Positions 1-6,612 of a stretch of DNA of 10,025 nt are shown here, one piece after another. The stretch covers positions 1-10,025 of the forward strand of contig JWZX01002720.1 in assembly GCA_001275005.1 (NCBI GenBank). Direction: 5' to 3'. Positions within the stretch are counted from its first letter, which is position 1, and each line of letters opens with the position of its first letter. The position numbers and the translations under genes were made by a program. This DNA is from Chrysochromulina tobinii. Taxonomy: Eukaryota > Haptophyta > Prymnesiales > Chrysochromulinaceae. Under the pieces are notes generated by a model. The model ran no database searches and was not told where the DNA came from. It worked only from the letters and a program-made list of their open reading frames with translations.

Positions 1-170
1 CGCGGAGGTTTGCGGCCCTTCGCCAGATCTTTGCGGCCCTTCGTTCTACGCGCGACGGCGATTCGAATGGTACCATCGCGGTCCCCTAACTCCCAGGGGT
101 TCTCAGATTACACACTCGCCACTAGTGGCTGGCGGCCCCTGACCTGAGCTGGAGCCGGTGAAGCAATTGT
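1..170. other. Left flank, short duplication and palindromes
   Basis: No gene is visible here. The 14-mer TTTGCGGCCCTTCG occurs at 9-22 and again at 30-43, a 21-bp-spaced direct repeat. Perfect palindromes occur at 67-76 (ATGGTACCAT) and 118-129 (GCCACTAGTGGC). Sequence recognisable as the downstream satellite unit begins only near 170-180, so this is either unique flank or a badly decayed unit. Confidence 0.5.
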
Positions 171-247
171 TAACTGGCGATCGGCGCGCGCGGCGCGTGC
201 CCGAGCGAAGCGTGGGGCGCCGCCTCTCGGCAGCCCCCTCGGTGAGC

Positions 248-291
248 AATCATGATGTAATCATGATGTAATCATGATGCAATCATGATCA
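248..291. repeat. Nested 11-bp subrepeat inside the satellite unit (4-copy example)
   Basis: Four consecutive 11-mers lie at 248-258, 259-269, 270-280 and 281-291: AATCATGATGT twice, AATCATGATGC, then AATCATGATCA. Most other satellite units carry three such 11-mers, for example just upstream of 3569, 3721, 3866, 4011 and 4156, with variants such as AATCATGACGT and AATCACGATCA. Each 11-mer contains the dyad ATCATGAT or a one-base variant. Copy number therefore changes by whole 11-bp steps between units, which indicates slippage or unequal exchange within the box. Confidence 0.85.
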
Positions 292-691
292 GGTTGATGA
301 GCCATCACTGGCACTCAGCCTCTTATGCGCTCGTAGCCGGCGGTCGGCGCGCGTGGCGCGCGAGCGAAGCGCAGGCCGCCGGCCCGCCGCTCGGCGGCCC
401 CCTCGGTGAGCAATCACGAGGTAATCATGATGCACTCACGATCAGGTTGATGAGCCGTCAGGGGCACTCAGCCTCTGATAAGCTCGTAGCTGGCGGTTGG
501 CGCGCGTGGCGCGCGAGCGAAGCGCAGGCCGCCTCTCGGCAGCCCCCTCGGTGAGCAATCGCGAGGAGGTCATGCTGAGGTAATCATGATGCAATCGGGT
601 CGGTGAGCCATCACTGGCACTCAGCCTCTGGTTCGCTCGTTAGCGGGCGCGCTCACAGCGAGCGAGCGAGCGAGCACGGCGCGGTCCGCCC

Positions 692-829
692 CTCGCCAGC
701 CCCCTCGGTGAGCGATCGAGGCGTAATCATGATGCAATCATGATTGGTTGGTGAGCCATCACTGGCACTCAGCCTCTAATTCGCTCGTAGCGGGCGGTCG
801 GCTCGCGTGGCGAGCGAGCGAGGCGCTGG
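692..829. repeat. Variant satellite segment, twin of 2632-2769
   Basis: This 138-bp stretch matches 2632-2769 at a fixed offset of 1940 bp. I count four mismatches, at 740, 779, 809 and 813. Both copies share variants that neighbouring units lack: GAGCGATCGAGGCG and TGATTGGTTGGTGAGCC. The two copies are thus closer to each other than to adjacent units, which suggests a higher-order repeat, segmental duplication or gene conversion within the array. Confidence 0.8.
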
Positions 830-896
830 TTGCCCCTCTCGGCGGCCCCCTCGGTGAGCAATCGAGATGTGATCATGATGAAATCATGATCAGGCC

Positions 897-965
897 GATG
901 AGCCATGACTGGCGCCCCCTCGATGAGCAATCACGAGGTAATCGTGACGGAATCACGATCCTGTT
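897..965. repeat. Truncated satellite unit (69 bp)
   Basis: The interval from the landmark at 897 to the next at 966 is only 69 bp. The sequence goes directly from GAGCCATGACTGGCG to CCCCCTCGATGAGCAATC, so the CTCAGCCTC segment and the whole GC-rich hairpin segment, about 80 bp, are missing. The AT-rich box with its 11-mers is retained. This looks like an internal deletion within one unit. Confidence 0.8.
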
Positions 966-1177
966 GATGAGCCGTCACTGGCCCTCAGCCTCCGATGTGC
1001 TCGTAGCAGGCGGACGGCGCGTGTGGCGCTCGCGTGAGCGAGGCTTGGTGCTCTCTCGGCAGCCCTTCGCGGTGAGAAATCGCGATGTAATCATGGTGCC
1101 ATCATGATCAGGTTGATGAGCCCTCACACTGGAACTCAGCCCCCATGAATGGCTCGTTAGCGGGCAGTATGCGCTGA

Positions 1178-1192
1178 CAGCTACCGTAGCTG
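1178..1192. repeat. 7-bp inverted repeat with one-base centre
   Basis: CAGCTAC at 1178-1184 and GTAGCTG at 1186-1192 are perfect reverse complements around a single C. It interrupts the GC-rich half of an unusually long satellite interval (169 bp, 1115 to 1284). The related unit at 3179-3215 shares the preceding TTAGCGGGCAGTATGCGCT but lacks the palindromic insert. Confidence 0.6.
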
Positions 1193-1970
1193 ACAACGTG
1201 TGCGAGCGAGGCGCAGGCCGCCTCTCGGCAGCCCCCTCGGTGAGAAATCGAGACGTAATCATGATGCCATCATGATCCGATTTTATGAGCCATCAACGGC
1301 GCTCAGCATCTGATGCGTTCGTAGCGGGCGGGCGGCGCTCGTGGCGCGTGATCGTGTGCGGACCGCCTCTCGGCAGCCCTTCGGTAGCCCCTCGGTGGGT
1401 AATCACGATGTTATCATGATGCCATTATGATTGGTTGATGAGCCCTCACTGGCACTCAGCCTCTGATTCGATGTTCGTAGCGGGCGGCCGAATCGCGTTA
1501 CGCGTGAGCGAGGCGCTGGCCGCCTCTCGGCAGCCCCCTCTGTGAGCAATCACGATGCAATCCTGATGCCATCATGATTGGTTGATGAGCCACCGCTGGC
1601 ACTCAGCCTCTGATTCGCTCGTAGCGGGCGGTACACTGCGATCGTCGAGCGCGGCCACCTTTCGGTACAGCCCGGTCGGTGAGCAGTCACGAGGTAATCC
1701 ATGATGCAATCATAGTTGAGATGATGAGCCGCCGCGGCGATCGGCCTGCGATGGGATCAGTAGCGGTCTGCGACGATCGCGCACGCGCGGCATGCGACCA
1801 CTGTGTGGCCGCCACTCGGCGGCCCTCTCGGTACCCTCTCGGTGTGCGATCCAAGGTAATCATGATGCACTCATGATTGATATGATGAGCCATCGCGGGC
1901 AATCAGTCTGCTACGCGATCGCGGATCTGTAGCGCGGGCCGTCGACACATCTTGCGCGTCGTTGCTATGC

Positions 1971-2059
1971 GGTGCGGTGCGGTGCGGTGCGGTGCGGTGC
2001 GGTGCGGTGCGGTGCGGTGCGGTGCGGTGCGGTGCGGTGCGGTGCGGTGCGGTGCGGTG
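1971..2059. repeat. (GGTGC)n pentanucleotide microsatellite, 17 perfect copies
   Basis: Seventeen uninterrupted GGTGC copies run from 1971 to 2055, followed by a partial GGTG. The run lies inside the GC-rich half of a satellite interval (1884 to 2230), and the surrounding units (about 1640-2110) are the most diverged of the array. Since the unit contains no stop in any frame, the run opens short frames on both strands (CGAVR-type repeats forward, HRTAP-type reverse). These have no support as genes. Confidence 0.97.
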
Positions 2060-2631
2060 TGTGGTCTGCGGGTATACGCTGAGGTGTACAATCGTCGCGC
2101 AGCGAGCGAGCGGAGCGCGGGCCGCCTCTCAGCAGCCCCTCAGTGAGCCATCACGGTACCCTCGGTAGCCCTTCGGTGGGTGATCCCGATGTAATCATGA
2201 TGCCATCTAGATGCCATCATGATCAGGCTGATGAACCACCACTGGCATTCGGCCCCTCCGAAGCGCTAGTTAGGGGGCGGTCGGCGCGCGTGGCTAGCGG
2301 GCGAGGCGCGGGCCGCCTCTCGGCCGCCCTTTGGAGGCCCTCGGTGGGAAATCACGATGTAATCATGATGCCATCATGATCAGGTTGATGAGCCATCGCT
2401 GGCACTCAGCCTCTGGTTCGCTTGTGGGCAGTCGGTCGGCGCGCGAGGCGCGCGAGCGAGGCGCGGACCGCCTCTCGGCAGCCCTTCGGTGAGCAATCAC
2501 GATGTAATCGTGATGCAATCATGATCAGGTTGACGATGTGATCATGATGCAATCATGATCAGGTTGATGTGCCATCGTTGGCAGCCCCCGGCCTCCGCGA
2601 GGCGCTCGTAGCAGGCGGTCGGGCCGTCACT

Positions 2632-2769
2632 CTCGCCAGCCCCCTCGGTGAGCGATCGAGGCGTAATCATGATGCAATCGTGATTGGTTGGTGAGCCATC
2701 ACTGGCACTCAGCCTCTAGTTCGCTCGTAGCGGGCGGTCGGCTCGCGTTGCGCGCGAGCGAGGCGCTGG
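2632..2769. repeat. Variant satellite segment, twin of 692-829
   Basis: This is the second copy of the 138-bp variant segment, about 97% identical by eye to 692-829. The sequence upstream differs: here the interval to the previous landmark is shortened to 124 bp, and the GC-rich half is replaced by a short GCAGCCCCCGGCCTCCGCGA stretch. The shared block therefore begins abruptly near 2632, as expected for a recombination junction. Confidence 0.8.
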
Positions 2770-2912
2770 CCGCCTCTCGACAGCCCCCTCGGTGAGCAAT
2801 CACGATGTAATCGTGATGCAGTCATGATCGAGTTGATGAGCCATCACTGGCACTCAGCCTCCTATATGCGCTCGTAGCGGGCGGTTGGCATACGTATCGC
2901 GCGATCAAGCGC

Positions 2913-2932
2913 GGGCCGCCTCTCGGCGGCCC
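2913..2932. repeat. Representative satellite-unit hairpin, 8-bp stem, TCTC loop
   Basis: GGGCCGCC at 2913-2920 pairs perfectly with GGCGGCCC at 2925-2932 around loop TCTC. The same position in most units reads GCCGCC-TCTC-GGC(A/G)GC, and near 1808-1825 it reads GGCCGCC-ACTC-GGCGGCC. The inverted repeat is thus a recurring part of the unit, sometimes perfect and often with one mismatch. Confidence 0.7.
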
Positions 2933-3532
2933 CTTGGTGAGCCATCACGCCGTAATCGTGGATGCCGTCATGATCAGGTTGATGAGCCATCACCTGCACT
3001 CATTCTCCGATTCACTCGTAGTGGGCGGTCGGCTCGCGTTGCGCGTGAGCGAGGCGCTGGTTGCCCCTCGGTAGCCCCCTCGGTGAGCCATCATGACGTG
3101 ATCATGATGCAATCATGACACCAGGTTGGTGAGCTATTGATGAGCCATCACTGGCACTCAGCCTCTGATTCGCTGGTTAGCGGGCAGTATGCGCTCACAG
3201 CGGGCGAGCGAGGCGCGGACCGCCTCTCGGCAGTCCCTCGGTGAGCAAGCAGTCATGATCGAGTTGATGAGCCATCACTGGCACTCAGAGTCTGATGCGT
3301 TCGTAGAGGGCGGTCAGCGCGCGTGGCTACAGCGTGCGAGGGGGTCGGCCGCCTCTCGGCGGCCCCTCGGTCAGCAATCATGATGTACTCGTGATGCAAT
3401 CATAATCGGGTTGATGAGCCGACAATGGCGTTCAGCCTCTGATTTGCTCGTAGCGGTTTTGTAGCTGGCGGTCGGCGCGCGTTGTGCGCGAGCGAGGCGC
3501 TGGCCGCCTCTCGGCAGCCCCCTCGGTGAGCA

Positions 3533-4165
3533 ATCATGACGTAATCATGATGCAATCGTGATCAGATTTATGAGCCATCAGGGGCACTCAGCCTCTGATT
3601 CGCTCGTAGCGGGCGGTCGCCGGTCGGCTCGCGTTGCGCGCGAGCGAGGCGCTGGCCGCCTCTCGGCGGCCCCCTCGGTGAGCAATTATGACGTAATCAT
3701 GATGCAATCACGATCAGGTTGATGAGCCATCACTGGCACTCAGCCTCTGATTCGCTCGTAGCGGGCGGTCGGCTCGCGTTGCACGCAAGCGAGGCGCTGG
3801 CCGCCTCTCGGCAGCCCCCTCGGTGAGCAATCATGACGTAATCATGATGCAATCACGATCAGGTTGATGAGCCATCACTGGCACTCAGCCTCTGATTCGC
3901 TCGTAGCGGGCGGTCGGTTCGGGTTGTGCGCGAGCGAGGCGCTGGCCGCCTCTCGGCAGCCCCCTCGGTGAGCAATCATGACGTAATCATGAAGCAATCA
4001 CGATCAGGTTGATGAGCCATCACTGGCACTCAGCCTCTGATTCGCTCGTAGCGGGCGGTCGGTTCGCGTTGTGCGCGAGCGAGGCGTTGGCCGCCTCTCG
4101 GCAGCCCCCTCGGTGAGCAATCATGACGTTATCATGATGCAATCATGATCAGGCCGATGAGCCAT
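3533..4165. repeat. Homogenised right edge of the satellite array, exact 145-bp period
   Basis: Landmarks at 3721, 3866, 4011 and 4156 are each exactly 145 bp apart, and the units differ at only a few positions, for example CTCGCGTTGC versus TTCGCGTTGT in the GC-rich half. The preceding interval (3569 to 3721) is 152 bp because of a 7-bp duplication giving GGTCGCCGGTCGGC near 3615-3628. The uniformity contrasts with spacings of 124-179 bp further left and points to recent local amplification or conversion. Confidence 0.9.
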
Positions 4166-4170
4166 CGCCG

Positions 4171-4535
4171 AGCGCGGCTCTGGCCAGGCGGTGCCTGCAT
4201 GCCCCTCGTAATTTATCGCGCGTGGGCGCCATCGCGGGCACGTTGCCTCGGCGCTGTCGCGAGCGCTGTCGCGAGCGCGCAGTCTTGGCCCGGCACTGGC
4301 CTTTGTTGCCTGCTCGCGTAGGATCGTCAGTCAGTCTACCGGTTGTAAACCTCCGTAGGATATATATTGCGCTGGGCGCCGTCGCGGGCGCGCTTCCTTC
4401 GCCCGGTACTGGCGATGCGGCGCGCTCGCGCCCTCGGTTTATCGCTGGGTGGGAGGGGGGAGAGCGATCGTCGCGTGATCGTAGCCGATCCGCATCGCGG
4501 TCACGTGACGCTTGAAAATCTCCTGAGGGAAGGAG
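4171..4535. other. GC-rich non-satellite spacer with a degenerate internal duplication
   Basis: The satellite stops near 4170. The spacer holds two related segments. Near 4218-4300 the order is GTGGGCGCCATCGCGGGCACG, then a GCGCTGTCGCGAGC duplication, then GGCCCGGCACTGGC. Near 4370-4412 it is CTGGGCGCCGTCGCGGGCGCG, then GCCCGGTACTGGCG. A TATATAT stretch lies at 4361-4367 between them. Open frames here are short and overlap one another, so no gene is called. Confidence 0.5.
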
Positions 4536-4925
4536 GTGTCGCCAGATGCCATTGGGTTCGTCAATGGGTTCCGAGGGGAGGCGCTCGGTACTAGCGCCGC
4601 TCTGTGCACCGTGTGTTCACACTGTGACATTGCCCATATTACGAAAGGGGGATATAGGGTTATCCACTTCGCCCTTCAGGCGTTGCAGCTTCACGCCACA
4701 CCCGCCAATCCGTCTCCGCACACGAATGTATTTGAACTTGAAGTTGAACTGTCCAGAAAACACTTGGGAAAGTCCATCCAAAACGGTGTGACCATTGAAG
4801 GACCGTGAGCGACGCAAATACGGGCCGCGCTGATGCCCAGCCCCCTTCACCGCCGCCCACACGGAAGGGATACGACGATACGTTGGGGAAGGGCGGAGAG
4901 ATGACAGTAGGGTTGACGGATACAT
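4536..4925. other. Unassigned balanced-composition segment, open on both strands
   Basis: This stretch is less GC-extreme than its flanks and is open on both strands. On the minus strand an ATG-initiated frame of 102 codons runs from 4925 to a TGA at 4617. Its C-terminal half is rich in Lys, Arg and Phe, for example FNFKFKYIRVRRRIGG and VKLQRLKGEVDNP. On the plus strand a 90-codon frame at 4536-4808 begins at GTG, not ATG. Non-synonymous-looking words in both frames resemble real protein more than the repeat-derived frames elsewhere do. I recognise no family in either. It could be a small gene, one exon, or a fragment of a dispersed element. The minus ATG lies just inside the GATACA array, which weakens the start. 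Confidence 0.3.
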
Positions 4926-5890
4926 CGAGATACATCAAGATACATTTGTATCTGTCACTTTGGCCATCATAGGAAATGTATCTTACCTAGGGATATGTAT
5001 CCTTCTTTACGATACATTTAAGATAGTACATTTAAGATACATTTAAGATACAATGTATCTTAACCCTCAGATACATGACACACAAGATACAATCACGATA
5101 CATGTCAGATACATATGGGATACAAGAGATACACATCAAGATACGTATCTCGAGCCCTACTTGCGACCGCGCTTGGATACCCCCAAACTACCCCCAAACC
5201 CCCGAGATACGTGTCCCGCATGTATCCCGCATGTATTCCGCATGTATCCCGCATGTATCTTGATTACCTCTGAGGATACATGTATCTCGCGTGTATCTCG
5301 CATGTCCGCATGTATCCCGCATGTCTCCTTCATATCAGATACATCTCTCTCTGTGGATGCATTTGAGATACATGTACATGTATCTCATTATGTATCTTGG
5401 ATGTATCCCGCATGTATGTTGTATCTTGATCACCCTTGCAGATACATGTATCTCGCATGTATCCCGCATGTATCTTGCATCTCAGAAACGTACCTCGTCA
5501 TGACGCGTCCAAGATACATGTATCGTGATTTTGTATCTCGGTGTATCCTGATGTATCATAAGATGTATCGTGATGAAGAGTCCAAGATACACGTATAATC
5601 CTGATGTATCCTGATATGTATCCAGTGTCGCAGTGTGACACCAAGGAAGCGTCCAAGATACATGTATCTTGATGTATCTGATATGTATCCCAAAATGTAT
5701 CTTGGACTCGTTTGGGATACGTGTGAAATACATGCAAAATGTCAAGATACATGTATTCTCTTGGAATGTAACAGAGCATGTAAAATACATTTGAGATACA
5801 TCAGGATACATTCGGGATACATGTATCCTTCAGGATACATGCAGGATACATGCAGGATACATGCAGGATACATCAGGATACGTATTGTAT
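4919..5890. repeat. GATACA/TGTATC array, about 970 bp, both orientations
   Basis: The word GATACAT or its complement ATGTATC recurs dozens of times. GATACA dominates at 4919-5130, TGTATC at about 5210-5480, the two are mixed to about 5720, and GATACA dominates again to 5883. At the switches the two fuse into the palindrome GATACATGTATC. Locally the period is 11 bp, as in ATGTATCCCGC-type units at 5209-5263 and CAGGATACATG units at 5831-5863. Frames such as 5053-5598 (plus) and 5482-5811 (minus) are composed of repeated CIPHVSRMYPA-like words and are treated as artefacts of an 11-bp unit read in three frames. Confidence 0.92.
5180..5203 (-). repeat. Three C5 tracts (G5 on the minus strand)
   Basis: CCCCC occurs at 5180-5184, 5191-5195 and 5199-5203, separated by AAACTA and AAA. 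On the minus strand this gives three G5 runs with TTT and TAGTTT spacers. Only three runs are present, so a canonical intramolecular four-run quadruplex is not supported. A few bases of resemblance to T/G-type telomeric DNA are noted but there is no array. Confidence 0.5.
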
Positions 5891-5926
5891 AGGACCCCCC
5901 CCCCAATTTGTATAGGAAACCCCCCC
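5885..5926. repeat. Duplicated TTGTATAGGA plus C-tract
   Basis: TTGTATAGGA at 5885-5894 is followed by C10 (5895-5904). The same 10-mer at 5908-5917 is followed by AA and C7 (5920-5926). The pair closes the GATACA array, and the first TTGTAT grows out of the last GTATTGTAT of that array. C-tract lengths may be unstable or subject to sequencing error. Confidence 0.75.
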
Positions 5927-5927
5927 G

Positions 5928-6524
5928 CACCCGAAGTCCCGCGCGGGAACCGGCCCCGCCAACCAGTCGTGGGCGGGCTTAACCGTTCACCAAACCTAAT
6001 ACTTTTAATAGACATAAAACGTGAGGGCCGCGGCGGGGCGAGCGTTATACGTTACGGGGGAGGCAGCCGCGGGAGCGGTAGATGCAGCTTGCAGGACCAG
6101 GAGCGATGCCAAATGGGCAATTGCCGGAAGTTTCGGCGCGCGAGGCGCCGCGCCGGGGACCGCATACTATATTGTACGGGGGTCTATATCGTGGAGCCTG
6201 TGTTTGGGGGGCTTGGGCCCGCAACGTATCGATCGGCCGAGGCACCCGTCGTTTCAGAAGTCAGAAGAGGGGCGAGGGATACGTACGCCGAGTACGAATC
6301 ACCGACCCTCTACCGCCAAAAGTGGTGGTGCATGCACGGGACACGTGGCAGCACACATACCGTTACACGGAATTCCCCGTCCCCCCTGCAACCAAAAAAC
6401 CAAGCTTCCGGACGTCTCGAACGAGCCGCCCGCACGCGATCATGCAGACGCGCGGCGGAGCACGGAAGCGGGTTCATGATTCTGGCCACCCACCCACCCA
6501 CGAATCAGCAAGGGGAACCGGCGC
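5928..6524. other. Unassigned spacer with overlapping open frames
   Basis: No recognisable gene. An ATG frame of 234 codons runs on the plus strand from 5861 to 6565, but it starts inside the GATACA array and ends inside the 11-bp repeat at 6525-6612. Two other plus frames (6021-6479 and 6082-6606) and two minus frames overlap it, as expected by chance in GC-rich DNA. The predicted product is Arg- and Gly-rich, with no motif, signal peptide or membrane segment that I can see. An AT-rich island lies at about 5998-6020, and a short CCCA repeat lies at about 6487-6500. A real gene or exon is not excluded. Confidence 0.35.
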
Positions 6525-6612
6525 GATATCAGCGAGATATCACCCGGCTGCCAGCGAGACACTGACGAGATATCAGCGAGATGTCAGCGAGATATCAGCG
6601 AGATAGAGAGAT
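6525..6612. repeat. 11-bp tandem repeat GATATCAGCGA, eight units
   Basis: Eight consecutive 11-mers run from 6525: GATATCAGCGA (6525-6535), GATATCACCCG, GCTGCCAGCGA, GACACTGACGA, GATATCAGCGA (6569-6579), GATGTCAGCGA, GATATCAGCGA (6591-6601) and GATAGAGAGAT. Three are identical and the others diverge. The right part overlaps the 3' end of the minus-strand CCCH frame: its last residues (SLISR) and its stop are encoded by the repeat, so the stop codon was probably supplied by repeat expansion. Confidence 0.88.

Larger units (their letters stand above)
175..4170. repeat. Satellite-like tandem array, about 145-153 bp unit, about 27 copies
   Basis: A recurring landmark, (G/C)TTGATGAGCCATCACTGGCACT, appears with variation at 296, 449, 602, 750, 897, 966, 1115, 1284, 1437, 1584, 1723, 1884, 2230, 2387, 2566, 2690, 2835, 2981, 3139, 3266, 3413, 3569, 3721, 3866, 4011 and 4156. 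Most spacings are 145-158 bp. Each unit runs: an AT-rich box of AATCATGAT-type 11-mers, the landmark, a CTCAGCCTCTGATTCGCTCG segment, a GC-rich segment with GCGCGCG and CGAGCGAGGCGC, then GCCGCCTCTCGGCAGCC and CCCTCGGTGAG. Outliers are a 69-bp truncated unit (897 to 966), a 179-bp unit with an internal duplication (2387 to 2566) and an enlarged interval holding the GGTGC microsatellite (1884 to 2230). Short open frames occur on both strands but none is continuous across units. The array is therefore best read as non-coding satellite DNA; any role, such as centromeric or heterochromatic, is unknown. Confidence 0.93.

Noticed and set aside
1903-2168. Frames encoding HRTAP or CGAVR pentapeptide repeats
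   Set aside because: They follow automatically from a stop-free 5-bp microsatellite in every frame and have no flanking coding sequence.
2228-2234. CTGATGA resembling a hammerhead ribozyme core within satellite units
   Set aside because: Only one unit has CTGATGA; most have TTGATGA and some CCGATGA. I found no consistently placed GAAA core and matching stems, so the essential hammerhead elements are missing.
285-4165. Many short open frames on both strands within the 145-bp array
   Set aside because: They consist of repeated words such as MSHHWHSAS and WRASEA, end at unit boundaries, often begin at TTG or GTG, and are not maintained between units.
175-4170. CRISPR array
   Set aside because: Units are 145 bp and contiguous, with no alternation of short conserved repeats and unique spacers, and no cas genes are present.
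4361-4367. TATATAT as a TATA box for the 4536 frame
   Set aside because: A single AT-rich heptamer with no supporting initiator or ATG start downstream; the plus frame begins at GTG.
5180-5203. Telomere-like or quadruplex DNA
   Set aside because: Only three C5/G5 runs with irregular spacers; there is no tandem telomeric array and no fourth run.
5053-5598. 181-codon plus frame rich in CIPHVSRMYPA words, and the minus counterparts
   Set aside because: It lies entirely within the GATACA array. An 11-bp unit read through three phases produces the peptide pattern, and the complementary strand does the same.
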